From NCBI GenBank assembly GCA_004352715.1, contig SCFE01000028.1, positions 1,591,682-1,655,681 on the forward strand: DNA of 64,000 nucleotides, given 5' to 3'. This stretch comes from Hofstenia miamia (lineage: Eukaryota; Xenacoelomorpha; Acoela). How positions within the stretch are numbered: position 1 is the stretch's first letter; each line of letters opens with the position of its first letter. This document shows positions 22,795 through 36,073 of this stretch, piece after piece. The notes below the pieces were generated by a model. The model was given only the letters and a program-made list of their open reading frames with translations, did no database searches and had not been told where the DNA came from. A program made the translations under genes and the position numbers.

Positions 22795-23161
22795 TATATA
22801 TATATATATATCATTGTGAACTTTATACAGGCCATTCAAAGCAGGTTGTTGCACGTTTTTGGAAGCATGCATGATTTATTTTTAATTACTATTAATTCCA
22901 TTCAATGCATTGCAAACAATTTACATTTGATTTACATTATAAATCATATTCAGCTCAATGCAGTTGTGATCATTTCTTCCCATGTTATGTGTATGAATCA
23001 ATTGCTATTGCTATTACTACATGAAAGATACTGCAGAAGCATGTAATTGTTTAACCAATTAAAAATTAAAATATAATGAAATAGAAATCTGCAACATGTC
23101 TTTCCAACAAATAGAGAAAACTAGTGGAATAGACCGTAAATCTCTTACTTTGTATATATTT

Positions 23162-23202
<41 letters not shown>

Positions 23203-23221
23203 TAATTTATTTATACTATAT
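22795..23221. other. Spacer with (TA)n runs
   Basis: TA runs lie at about 22795-22811 and 23165-23200. No gene. The frame 22816-23046 has no motif. Confidence 0.5.
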
Positions 23222-23476
23222 GAGGCGCCCAGAGGCAAAGGGGCCAATCCGCCAAATTGACGATATTGAGTTAGATGTGGGATACGAAATTTTAAACCTT
23301 CCCCTAGATAGTAGAAAAATTTTGTCACAATATTCGGCTTTATACATAGGTAAAATAAGGTTGAAAATAAACCAAATATTCATGTTTCTGTTATAAAATA
23401 GAAATGGTAAAACTTTAAAGCTCTTTTTCTCAAAACTACCGAATGGTGGATTGGCCCTTTTGCCTCTGGGCGCCTC
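23222..23476. mobile_element. 255-bp MITE, GAGGCGCCCAGAGGC ends, ATAT target duplication
   Basis: Inverted ends begin GAGGCGCCCAGAGGCAAA on both sides and continue into GGGCCAATCC. The flanks are ATAT at 23218-23221 and 23477-23480. A second copy of the same length at 48694 is flanked by AATT, which supports a 4-bp target duplication. No ORF of its own is meaningful; the open frames crossing it are chance. Confidence 0.9.
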
Positions 23477-23484
23477 ATATATAN

Positions 23485-23706
23485 AATTGACGATATTGAG
23501 TTAGATGTGGGATACGAAATTTTAAACCTTCCCCTAGATAGTAGAAAAATTTTGTCACAATATTCGGCTTTATACATAGGTAAAATAAGGTTGAAAATAA
23601 ACCAAATATTCATGTTTCTGTTATAAAATAGAAATGGTAAAACTTTAAAGCTCTTTTTCTCAAAACTACCGAATGGTGGATTGGCCCTTTTGCCTCTGGG
23701 CACCTC
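23485..23706. repeat. N-joined tandem copy of the preceding MITE
   Basis: After the single N at 23484 the sequence restarts at the equivalent of 23255 (offset 230) and runs to the MITE end. It differs in one noted base (GGGCGCCTC versus GGGCACCTC). The right flank is ATAT then unique sequence. This is probably two allelic contig ends placed in series, with only one real element at the locus. Confidence 0.85.
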
Positions 23707-24013
23707 ATATGTTCTCAAATATTAATATAATATATGTAATATTTGTATACATTTAAGTCTTACAGAACTAAAATCACTCTTTTTTGATTGAGTAGTTTTC
23801 ATTTTAAAATCAATATAAATTGGATAGTTTGTTTCTTAAGATTTTTAATAGTCTCTTGATCAAACCCAGATTTGTTGCTGAAAAGTTATACTGCTTCACT
23901 AAACTAGTAAGATTATTTTATATTTGTTAAATATAAACACTAACATTAACATATTTAGGTTTGTCTGAAGTTAAAGTTATTTCAACAATAATGAAAGGAA
24001 AAGATTTTAATAC

Positions 24014-24015
<2 letters not shown>

Positions 24016-24052
<37 letters not shown>
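24016..24052. repeat. (TA)n microsatellite
   Basis: Uninterrupted TA run near the left end of the CpG-poor segment. Confidence 0.97.
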
Positions 24053-24053
<1 letters not shown>

Positions 24054-27000
24054 TGTGTTTAACAACTGTTACAGATAACTTTGACAACTAATAGTTTAAG
24101 CAAACAATATTCAATTAAGCTTGTATTTCTTTTGTATTCAAAATCATTTCACAAACTTTTGTCAAACTGGAAATGATTACCATTACAATATATATTCATG
24201 TATTATATAAAAAATTTTGGGCCCTAAACTAGAAATGAAATTAAAAAGATAAACTAAATGCAGTTTATTTCTTTAGTTGAGTAAGTACATGTCAATGCAA
24301 TGAGCAATCTGTCGTAAGCTTAAGATGTGCAACAATAACTCATAATACTGGGAATCAAGTTTGATCAAATTCCATATTCTAAATCTTTTAAGCTTGCACT
24401 TAACAATGTTTACAAGAATAAGAAAAAATCAGATTAAGTAATAAACTTGATTATGTAAACTAGGTATTATATATGTAAACAATGCAACTGAAATTTATAT
24501 AAAACAAATTCCTAAGAAAACTAATGTGCAATAATATGAATTACCTAATTAAACTGTACATTGTGGAACCTACTAAAACTGCTTAAGAAATTTGCTGAAA
24601 TCTAAATGTAATATTTCCTTTAGGAATAAAAATGTAAATTTAAAAACTAATTAAAATAATCAATTAAATTCTAGACTGCAGATTTCCCTGACTTCATTCT
24701 TCCAAATTTCAGACAAATGCTTTCTGTGTGGACATAGTTAACTAATTTTGCTTTTGTTTGCAATACACAATTTATATTCATTCAATGTAAACTGTAGAAG
24801 AAAAACTCAATCAGATTTTGCTTTGAATGCTGCTTTTCCTTATTAAATTTGTAATAAGGTAATAGAATGATTTTTTTTATTTCATTTTAACTTGGAAACC
24901 CACTATAGTCCATATAGTCATGCAAAGTTCAAAACACCTTTAAATATTTTTAATTGAATATCTTTAAGAATCACAATCAATTTCATAGTGTTTTGAATGA
25001 TATTTGTCAAATTTTAGTATACACATTTATACTTAAGCTAGCTTGTAAATCAATTCAATTACTTAGGATATATATTTGGATTATGACATTTTTGAAATGG
25101 TTTAATTTTGGTTTAGTTAATATTGAAAAAATGACTAGATAACATGATATATTTTAGATTACAATAAGGAAGAATGAAAGTTTTAATTTAATGAAAAGGC
25201 AAGATATTTTCTATTCATTGAAAAGCAGAGATAACAAAAGAGGTTGTAGATACTAATTCTCAAATACTTCTTTTGGTTTTAAATTTTTCTCTTAATAATA
25301 TTTTTTATCTATCCTATTAACAATTGCAAATTAAAATGAAGTAAATATAAATGTATTTTATGTAAGCAACTAGGCATATTGTCATTTAATTAATTACAAT
25401 AATTATTAAATTTTAAATACATGAAATCATAGATAAAAACATATATGTACAAAAATATATCTAAAATATTTCTACTTAGAACCATATTTATCAAGGAAAT
25501 TGTCATAATATAAATCATGATGATTTGCCAGCAATTGCCAGTCAGGCCTGAGATGATATTCATTTTAACCAACATTTTATTATAGCAGTAACTTATATCA
25601 GATTTTATTGACATACTGTGGAATGCTAAACTTTAGTTGCAAATTCTGCATTAGTTCTTAAATCAAAGTTTCTCTAAATACCCCAATAATAATGATATTA
25701 TATTAAAAGACTTCACTAAGAAGTGACATTAACATTTTTTCTAATTAATTAATTCTAATTTGATTTAAATTTATTGTTGAAATGCAAATTGAGATTACTA
25801 ATATTGTTGCTGGATGTTATGGTTATATTGAATGTATCATTACATACATATTTGGAAAATATTCCAAAATATGAGTCTTGGTATATGAGCCCATTAAGAA
25901 ATAGCATCAGAATAAGGATAATTTTACAAAAAAAAATTGGTTTTAGCAAATATTAAGTACTATTTCAAATTATACACTCCCAAATTGCAAATTTCCATAG
26001 ATTAAAGTACATATATCTCACAAAATAAACTATATTGGCATTGAATATTTTATATATTTTAATGTCTTCAAGTAATCTTTATAATCAAAAAGCATTATAT
26101 CATGTGCTTAAATCATACCATTTTCAGTATATATAACAATTCTTTAAATTAATACTCTAAATTCAATAAAATCATTGACAATTCAATGAAGAACAATCAA
26201 TGCATTTCATTTAAATAGACCAGCAAATTGTACAACATTTTATTTTAGTTACATAGAATGAATTTCAACCTGCCTATGGAAAGTATAATGTCATTTTAAT
26301 ACACTACAATGACTTATTGTGTACTGTGTTTTTGAAATGCTAGACATTGATAAAAACACTTATATATGAATAGAATATTTTCAGTATATATAAAGTACCA
26401 GTTCTTAGAGACTCTCTAAAAAATTACCATGCTTACATTGTACTGATATTAGCTTTTATTGTACTCTTTGAGAGTTATGTAACTGTCTTCTGCAGATTTC
26501 AAATGCTGATTTGCAATTACTAATGTATATTTTATTATTCTGGATTTGTAAAATGTTAATAAAAATTTTAAAAAACTTGACACATATGGATGCTAGCAAA
26601 AATATATTCAGCAATAAAGGGCTATATTCAATTCTCTTTCTAAATGTTCCTAACTTTTTCCCAAATTACTGCCTAGTTTACATATATTCTGTTTTAATTT
26701 AGTTTTCATTACTATCCCAAATAAGAAAGAAAAATTCAAATTTTTAAATGCAATAATCCATTATATATCATTGATTTAACCAGTTAGTAATATGCAAAGA
26801 CATTCAATCTTAATAAAATATAAACTTCAGAATATCTAACAAAAATATTTAATATCATTTTTCATTTCTGTTATTCAATATTTATTTTATCTGTCTATTT
26901 ATTTGTCTTGTAATCTATTCTATTTAAAAGTAAATAACTCTTGCAAATACATTCATTGAGCTAATTTAATTCAATTATTTTCACTGCCCCCTTAATCAGG

Positions 27001-30000
27001 AAATATTTGTTAAATATTATTCTCAAATTATACATTTTTCCTGAAAATATTTGATTAACAAAAATTCTGCATTCACAAATTCATTACATTGTTAGCACAT
27101 TTGATTGCATTTAGCATTTCATTCAATTTATTATAAAAGATTGTAAAAATTCAGAGGAAAATTCAAGACATGAATACTTCCAGAAGGTTATATAAAATTC
27201 CAAAAGAATGAAGATATACCTTGATCCCAAAATATTGAGTAAAGCTTGTTTGAAACTTTACAAATTTTCAAGATGCTATCAAAATATTGGAAAGTTAAAT
27301 AATGCTTCACTAAGTATTCTTTACATAAGAAGAACAATACTGAATTTTTGGAACTGAACATATCTTCTGAATATAGCAAATTATAAAGTTTCAGCATTGA
27401 AATGACATACTTTCTTTGATTATTTACAGATGGCAAATATTGAGAGCATTAAAGAGAACAGACTATTTCTAGGCAAGAAATATTTTAAAGTTGTCCAATA
27501 CTTCCATTACTCAATCACTTTTGGTGCCAATTAGGATTTCAAATTTGATGTGAAGCTATACTTTTGGATGTACTTGGCACTTGAGAAAATCATTATCTTG
27601 AAATTTCTACATAGCAAAGCCATGAAAAATCATGTTTTAGAAATGTTGAAAGATTTGTTGATTTTTGAAATAGTTTGATTCTGGGGTTAGTTTTTTCTGA
27701 TCTTTCTATGAATATTTAGTGAGCATTCTTTTCCAGAAAGCTAAAACTGTTTCCTTCTGAATGAATGATCACATGATAATTGAAGAAATATGTTGTATTT
27801 CAAAATATTGTGTAAAAATTAAAAATTTCAAAGTCCTATGGCTACTTCACTAATTGCATATTTTTAACAATGTTAATGATTACATATAAGATACCACATA
27901 GTTCTCTATAAATATAATTGTTATCTATAATTTTACTTGAATTAAAAGCTTCAAAAAATTTCTAAGTGATTAAAAAGTGCAAAATTATGCATCATTTTAG
28001 TTATTCTTATTTAGCATCCCAAATATTGTGAAGCCTTATGTGTGGGTAAAAACATGTACCTGCTCAAGAGCTTTTGAATGATATGCATATTGCCAAAATG
28101 TGGTACCAAAATTTTTTTGACTTCCTAGGTCTGAATTTCATTTGGAAATTTAGTTCAGTATTTTCCCCAGTTTGAACTCAGTTTTCAACAGAGCTACTCT
28201 TTAACCTGTAGTTTACTACTGGTTTGAAGCTCTCAATTTGATGCATGAGCCAATAAAGGTGGGAAAATTTAGCCAGCATTTTAGGTTTTTTTGAAAATTA
28301 AACTCAGAAGTGTGCCAAAACAAATTGATAGACATATTCTAATTATTTCTTTAAAAACTTCAGAAAAGGATGTCAAGGGTGCATACAAAATTTAAAGAAT
28401 TTTTAACAGTTAGTTCTCAAAGTATATTTCAATGTCACACTTTTGCTATTAAGATCAAAATTCTGCAAATACAAACAACTGGGGGACATTGTCCATCTTC
28501 AAAATATACAATATGAGCTTGATTGATTTGGACAGGGTCTTTGGTTTGTCACTTAACAAAGCTGTTGCTCAATAAATTCATAGTTATCAAATTAGTATGA
28601 TGGTTTCAAAGAACCAATGAGGCTTGGTAGTTGCCAGTGATAATTTTGATGATCAAATATGTTTTACTCTTCTTAATTGCTGCTCTCTTAAAATTGGTAT
28701 AAGATTGCACTTGAACTGTTTATAAATTGATAATTTGAGATGTGCAAACAGCTGAACATTACAAAACCAAATAATAACAAATTACAACATTAGACATTGA
28801 AAATTGCTACCATACCTTTAAAATATTTCACTATTCAGCAACTTGTGTATATTTGGCTATGGTACTACCAGAAAGATTGCAATGTTTAATTAGTGAGTGA
28901 GATTTTTATATATCTTAATTAAAATTTATATTGAGTGCTGTGTATTAATTTACTAATGTTTTGTAAGTTCATAAAAGGAATTTCATATGTTTTTCAAGTT
29001 GTGCCTGAATTCATACTATGCTAAATTATCATTTAAAAATTAATAGAAAATATTAATTTTAAATCTAATTTTTAGTAGTGCAATTATCTAATTTATATTG
29101 AAATTTAATGTTTAGGAAAAAATATCACAGCCCTCAATAAATTCTTTTGTTTTCAGGTTTTCTGTTTATTAAAATTCAAAATATATCATCCACATATAAA
29201 ATTCTGGTTTTGATGTTGTTGCATTTTCAAAACTGCTTTCAAGAAGCCTAAAAAATTTTTAATTACCTAAATAAAATTTTACTAGAGACAAAATTTACTA
29301 TGGAAATTGAAGTCAACAACAAATTAAATATTCTTGATTTGTGTTAACAATTTTAACAACTATCATGAAATCATTGCCAAATCAAATCAACAAATTCTGG
29401 ACTCTCTGTTCCATATAGTTATTATTGTAGTAAAACATACAAATTAGCACCATAAAAGTGTTGTTGTGCTAAACTACATGTAACATTATCAAATGATAAA
29501 CATTAAACAGATACCACTGAAATCTTTCATACATTAGAGAAGAATGGTTATCCACACACATTATCAAGAAGTTCTCAAATGACATATTTCAAGTAATAAT
29601 CAAACAAATAGAAGATGCCACTGATGAAACTAAAACTAGAATATATTTGAAGTTTCTTTTTGAGGTGACCTTGTCATTAAACTAAAGAAAAATTAGAATA
29701 TTGAACACCAAGCTAAAGCAGTCAATAATAATACCAATACGTTCATTATTTAGGATATCTAGCATCATTAAATACAAAAGCAAAAATCTGAAAAATTATT
29801 TTCTTCTTGATTAGCAATATCATGATTGAGAAAAATCATATAACTGAGAAACTAAAGGACATTTATGAACCAGAATAAAAGAACATTTAAGTAGATATCT
29901 AAAATCAGAAATATTTTACATAAACAGTGCAAATGAAGACAATTTCTATATGCCTCTCAGATCAAACTCTTCAAAAATCAAAAGCAATATATATTGAGGA

Positions 30001-30550
30001 AACTACAAAAGATCACATATTAAATAAACAACAAAGCAATTAAACATTAAGTTTAATCTTGTATTTTTGAAGTGCATGCAATATTAATTTATAAAATGTA
30101 GTTATTGTAAAGTTATTTCTTCATTATTATTATAATGAAGATGATTTAATATCAAACCTGTCTATTCTAATGTCAAGTAAAAATGTGTCACAACTTTTTT
30201 CTTTGACAAAATTCTTTGGTAAGATGAATGTTAGCATAAATATAGTTATAAAAAATCTTTATTATATAAACAGATGATAAAGAGACTACCAATTTCTGTA
30301 AAATTTGGCAAATATTTTTAATGATTGGTACTAATGGATACTAAATTTCTTAAAATGAATACCAAATGTGTCATAACAGACACTGATAAAAATTTGTGTA
30401 TAAGGGACAGCACTTTGATAAGACATGAAATATTAGAAATTTTCTTAAACAACTATTTTAGACTCAATGAACATAAAAATATACTTTAACTTTTCATCCT
30501 AATTTAGAAGATTTATTAGTGGAGAATTATTGGGCAATAATATGTATACA

Positions 30551-30631
30551 ATGCTTCACTTGCTGGATGTTTCACTAACTTAATATTTCACTAACCAGAT
30601 GTTTTGCTAACTGAATATTTCATTAACTGAC
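30551..30631. repeat. Degenerate 16-17-bp minisatellite
   Basis: Four to five units of the type ATGTTTCACTAACT and AATATTTCACTAACCA follow each other. They alternate between two subtypes and vary at single bases. Confidence 0.7.
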
Positions 30632-33502
30632 AAAGTGCAATTTTGTGTAAAATAGCTTTTCACTTGTAATACTACACTGCATTTTACAGTTTATGATGCA
30701 GCCTTTATGAATAGTTTTATTTCATAATGTTTAATATTTTAATTAATAAATTTGCAAAATTTATTTTAAATTTTGACAAATTTTCTGAATGTCTGAAATT
30801 GCAGCTACACAAAAGGTTTATGATTTTTTCAAGCATGCAACCTAGTTGGAAATTAATTTTATTGTGAATGTTGTAGTATTATGATGAATACACTTAATTA
30901 ATAGCAAACAGTTGTGAAATGGCTTCACACCCATATCTTGTAGTGAGTTATGGGAATTTATTGGTTTGAACACAATCTGCTCAATGCTTTTTATTTCTAG
31001 AGACATTTGCTGCATATATTCACTACATTACTGTACTATGAATAATTATCTATTTACAAAAATAGAAATATTAATCAAAATACATTAGATTTCATCAATG
31101 GTATTGTAGAGTCACTCAGGGAACTTCTGTGATTATTTTTATTATTTTTGTCACCTCATTGATTTTTCTATTTCACTACTATTTCATCATTGGATGATGT
31201 AATTGTGAAGTGTTTTCATAAATATTTTTTGGTGTTATTTAATTATAGTCCCCTTAATTACTTAGCATGTGTCATTGCTCAATTAAATTTGTGAGGGAAA
31301 CAAATTGAATTGTATAAACAAAGTGCAGGTAAATGTTAAAAGTTTGTATAAATATGATAGAGTGTAAAAACAGAGAATTGATTTTAGTTCATCAAAACTG
31401 TCTTCTATTTCTCTCAGAATTTTATTAAGTATCTTTTTCATTATGATAATTTCAAATGCAACACATACATGCACATAAGTAGTACATTGTGGTTGAATTA
31501 TGCTTGTTCACTAGTACAAATGCATGGCAACTACATGCTATTTATATATCAGCTGAGATCTAAGAAAACACACTATAGCTAATGTAGACTCATGGGTTTG
31601 CTTGGCCTGCTCCAGCAGTACTGAGAAACTCAAGAGTTAATATCAAAGGTTGTGGAGAGTTACATTTGCAGAGAGTGACCCACATTCTAGCAAAAGAAAG
31701 TAAATTGGTGGTTCACTGATTTCAGTAGAGAAAAACAGAAACTATCACTAAGAATACATTCCCAGCAGTGACCAATTCACATGGCATCAAGCTGAAGCCA
31801 TCTCCATGAAGCCATCCTTACTTGCCAATGTGCTATTTGTGTCTCTCAAGTATTAAGTTCTACCTCAATAAACAACTTAGCTCAGAGTTATATTATCTTA
31901 CCTCATGTAGATAAATAATAAAACAAAAGGCACATAATTACTGTGCATTCACATTTGCCAATGCCATAGTATATTTGCAGTGTGTTGTTGTTAAGTGCAT
32001 GTGCGAAATGAAATGATCAAATAAAAAGTTCTTGTTCCCTACATTTACATGTAGCTGTAACCTAAAGCAACCATGATTTTTGCTGTCACTGTTAAGGAGC
32101 TATTTGTTGCCCCAGAACCAGTGAAGTTTCCTCCCAAATTGTCACCAGATTTTAAGCAGAAATTATCAAACTAAAATCCATGATGAAATCTAAAAGGGGT
32201 TAGAATATAAATAAATTGAAGATGATCAAACATGATTGAAGTAAGACAAATTATATTGTGTCTCTACTACAAGTTGCTCAAGTATTTATTCCAAGTGGCA
32301 TAAATTATTACCTGCTTAATGTTTACAACTTGCACATGAGTTCCCTTGCAAAATTAAACAAGCAATTACATGTAGGTTTAGATTGAGGAGACAAATAATA
32401 AATTGATCAAATAACTGCACTTTAAAAATATGCAAATTGATTTAAAAGAAATTGATAGAAATTGATAGCAACAAATCACAAAATCATGACATTACAGTGA
32501 CATAACTCTAGTTTCTGAATAAATAAAAGAATAAAATCAAAAAGAGGGGACCCAAGTGACTCTACACTAATCCAGTGATTCTACAGTATCATTCAAGGTG
32601 TTCAATCTCAATCTTTAGTAGTCAATCTCAATCCTTTGAAATTTATTATTTTCTTTTATTGTTAGAGACACTCATATTTTTAAAATTAAAGGTAGGGAGA
32701 TCAGGTAAGGGAAGGGTGCTTGGCCACACTTGGCCTAACTGATACAGGCAACCTTTATAGAAAGAGTCAAGTAAGGCAGGAGCCCTAATTTTACTAAAGA
32801 AAGAGGGAAGCTTTAAAAGTTCTTGGGTGTGAAGTGTACCCTATATGCTCATACACCTAAACTCAGTGCAGGCCTCACCTGAATCAACATAATGAAAGAC
32901 AAGCAGTTGTGAAAAGCCCTATCCCTAAACCTGCTTAAGTGCCATAGTGATGAACTTGTAAAGCTGTACCTGAATAAGGCACCCTCAGCAACAATCAGAT
33001 AATTTAGAAAAGCATTTTAATAAATTACATATGCAACTAGTAGTAAGGGTAGAGTAAAATCTATTAAACTCTCAATAACAAAATCAAGGTATTTAAACAT
33101 AAAAACAGGCATTTGATCAACAAAAGAAACACTAAGAGCATACTGTGAAACTATGAGCAAATACTAGGAGGTCCCTCATTAACTTTTTGCATGGTAATTA
33201 ATTAAATCAGATATACTGTGTAGCAGACAATTCAAAAGTTAAAAATGGCACAGATTGTCTAATGCTTATTTAGTCAAACAAGGCAAATAAAAATTCATAT
33301 AAATATACTGTACAATTGATATTTACAAAATTCGAAATATTAATGACGAAATTGTTTGTTTAGCATCAATTGATGCCACAATAGAACTACAGCAAATGTC
33401 CATAGAAGAAAAAAGCATCAAACCAATAAATTCCCACATTTCACTACAAGATATATGGGTGATACCATTTCACATCTCTTTGCTATTACCCAGCCAGCCA
33501 CA

Positions 33503-33640
33503 AATATCACTGTGATATTGATATTAAGGAATTTAGGTCATTTAAGGCATTATTGATAAATTATATCACTGTGATATTGAAATGATTTATTTTTTAATTC
33601 TCAAAATATGTGATATCACAATGATTTCACATTGATAACT
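33503..33640. repeat. Cluster of ATATCAC/GTGATAT dyads
   Basis: ATATCACTGTGATATTGA occurs at about 33505 and again at about 33565, and a related GTGATATCACAATGATTTCAC follows. Each unit is a near-perfect dyad. This could be a chance product of AT-rich DNA or a remnant of a short inverted-end element. Confidence 0.5.
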
Positions 33641-34344
33641 AAACTGAGATTTAAATAGCATTTAAAAAAACGTGGGCCTATTCCATTTGTAATAATTACT
33701 ATAGTTACAATATATTGAAAGCAAATATTTTTTGTTTAAAATATAAATTTTACATAAAATAATATATTGAAATTTTTTAAAATTTATTTTCGTACAAACT
33801 TTGATAAATTGCATTAAAATCATTATCAAGTATAAATGGGACAAAATTTGTATCATTGAAATAATGCCAAGTATAAAAATTATATAGAAATGTATATTAT
33901 ATGTATTTGTTTTAATTTAAGGCTTCATATTTTAATCACTATTAATTTTCAAACCTTTGTAATGCCCTTTAATATCCAAGCATTCATTTTGCCAAGCACA
34001 TTTTTACATTAGCTTTTCTGTTATTGTTTACCATTTAATTTTTTATAGTAATGAGTTCAAATCGCCAGAAACAATGAAATCGAAAAAAGCTTGTTGAAGC
34101 AATGATATATATATATATATATATAATGTTTATGCAATAACAGTGGTTAGAAGTCATCCCCTTGGCATGCAGATGACATTAGATGATATTGAAAGATGCC
34201 AACCAGTGCTTTTTGAGAGAAACCAACAGACATATATAGCAAATTTTTCCTTTTATATCCTTAACTCTGTAGCACCCACGCATAGAGTCCAACCCAAAAA
34301 TAATACTACATATCAAACCTCCTCATAGGAATCAAAACCTAACC

Positions 34345-34402
34345 TGGATTATCATTTTTTCAATGTACCGCGTTTTGTGGATTATCATTTTTTCAATGTA
34401 CC
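34345..34402. repeat. 33-bp tandem repeat running into a gap
   Basis: A unit beginning TGGATTATCATTTTTTCAAT starts at 34345 and again at 34378. The second unit is cut by the N gap at 34403, so the gap may hide a longer array. Confidence 0.8.
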
Positions 34403-35402
34403 NNNNNNNNNNNNNNNNNNNNNNNNNNNNNNNNNNNNNNNNNNNNNNNNNNNNNNNNNNNNNNNNNNNNNNNNNNNNNNNNNNNNNNNNNNNNNNNNNN
34501 NNNNNNNNNNNNNNNNNNNNNNNNNNNNNNNNNNNNNNNNNNNNNNNNNNNNNNNNNNNNNNNNNNNNNNNNNNNNNNNNNNNNNNNNNNNNNNNNNNNN
34601 NNNNNNNNNNNNNNNNNNNNNNNNNNNNNNNNNNNNNNNNNNNNNNNNNNNNNNNNNNNNNNNNNNNNNNNNNNNNNNNNNNNNNNNNNNNNNNNNNNNN
34701 NNNNNNNNNNNNNNNNNNNNNNNNNNNNNNNNNNNNNNNNNNNNNNNNNNNNNNNNNNNNNNNNNNNNNNNNNNNNNNNNNNNNNNNNNNNNNNNNNNNN
34801 NNNNNNNNNNNNNNNNNNNNNNNNNNNNNNNNNNNNNNNNNNNNNNNNNNNNNNNNNNNNNNNNNNNNNNNNNNNNNNNNNNNNNNNNNNNNNNNNNNNN
34901 NNNNNNNNNNNNNNNNNNNNNNNNNNNNNNNNNNNNNNNNNNNNNNNNNNNNNNNNNNNNNNNNNNNNNNNNNNNNNNNNNNNNNNNNNNNNNNNNNNNN
35001 NNNNNNNNNNNNNNNNNNNNNNNNNNNNNNNNNNNNNNNNNNNNNNNNNNNNNNNNNNNNNNNNNNNNNNNNNNNNNNNNNNNNNNNNNNNNNNNNNNNN
35101 NNNNNNNNNNNNNNNNNNNNNNNNNNNNNNNNNNNNNNNNNNNNNNNNNNNNNNNNNNNNNNNNNNNNNNNNNNNNNNNNNNNNNNNNNNNNNNNNNNNN
35201 NNNNNNNNNNNNNNNNNNNNNNNNNNNNNNNNNNNNNNNNNNNNNNNNNNNNNNNNNNNNNNNNNNNNNNNNNNNNNNNNNNNNNNNNNNNNNNNNNNNN
35301 NNNNNNNNNNNNNNNNNNNNNNNNNNNNNNNNNNNNNNNNNNNNNNNNNNNNNNNNNNNNNNNNNNNNNNNNNNNNNNNNNNNNNNNNNNNNNNNNNNNN
35401 NN
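34403..35402. other. Assembly gap, exactly 1000 N
   Basis: Bordered on the left by a 33-bp tandem repeat and on the right by (TA)n (35403-35422). Confidence 0.99.
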
Positions 35403-36073
35403 TATATATATATATATATATATGAGGGTCAGGTATTTATGAGATCCGTACCCCCTCCTCGGAAAAGGTTCATATTTACCCATACCCGTAAAAATCTTAT
35501 CCATACCCGCCCGGATCCCTATTGGTTCAATTTTAAGAACCATTGTAATAATAATTCTAAATTATTGATGTATTGATAAGCTAATTTTGCTAAAGCTATC
35601 TGTCCGTTTTATTTAGTTTCATATTTGTTCTTTAGACAATTAGTGATGTGCGGGTACGGATGGTATCGGTTCTACCCTAATGCGAGTACGCTTGTTTCGA
35701 TTGCGCAAACTTTATGTTCTAAATACGATTTTTTTTAAAAATAGATTATCAATAAAATGTTGACAAAATTTTTATATAATAAACTTGAATTATGTTCAAA
35801 ATTTTATTTCAAATTCTTCAGTTATTTTATAGCAGCAATAAAAATTCACATTTATCTACGAGTAAAGCATTTCGGATATAGCTAAGAAACTATTTTTTGC
35901 CGTTTGGGCTGCATTAAAGGCGAACTAGAGTTTTCAAAAATAATATTCAGTTGAGTTTCAGTTCAGTAAATAATTTGTTAATTAGTTAATAATAAATGTG
36001 ACGCATAACAAAGCCTTAATAATTTACATTTGAACGTTGATTGTCAGTGTTAGATCTTCCAAATAAATTCGCA
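35403..36073. other. (TA)n and hAT-like terminal fragments, no gene
   Basis: After the TA run, ATCCGTACCCCC and ATACCCGCCCGGATCC are followed at about 35642 by TAGTGATGTGCGGGTACGG. That last block resembles the TAGAGATGTGCG-type ends of the hAT MITE at 58469. Fragments of one or more such elements are likely. No complete pair of ends can be made because of the gap. Confidence 0.4.

Larger units (their letters stand above)
23707..34100. other. 10-kb AT-rich, nearly CpG-free segment without genes
   Basis: Reading line by line I find CpG only at 24313, 29740, 32004, 33333 and 33347 up to 33660, then a few more to 34100. By contrast the 808-bp block at 19371 alone contains about 21. No frame longer than about 80 codons occurs, and none has a recognisable motif on either strand. 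TG and CA are plentiful. The left border coincides with the MITE and the right border with a TA run and a gap. A (TA)n run lies at 24016-24052, a degenerate minisatellite at 30551-30631 and a cluster of dyads at 33503-33640. Confidence 0.75.

Noticed and set aside
23380-23718. 112-codon minus-strand frame, and similar frames at 48605-49069
   Set aside because: These are translations of the 255-bp MITE and its N-joined copy, not genes.
34332-35576. Three open frames of 350-400 codons across the 34403-35402 gap
   Set aside because: Almost wholly N; the flanking codons are microsatellite or MITE sequence.
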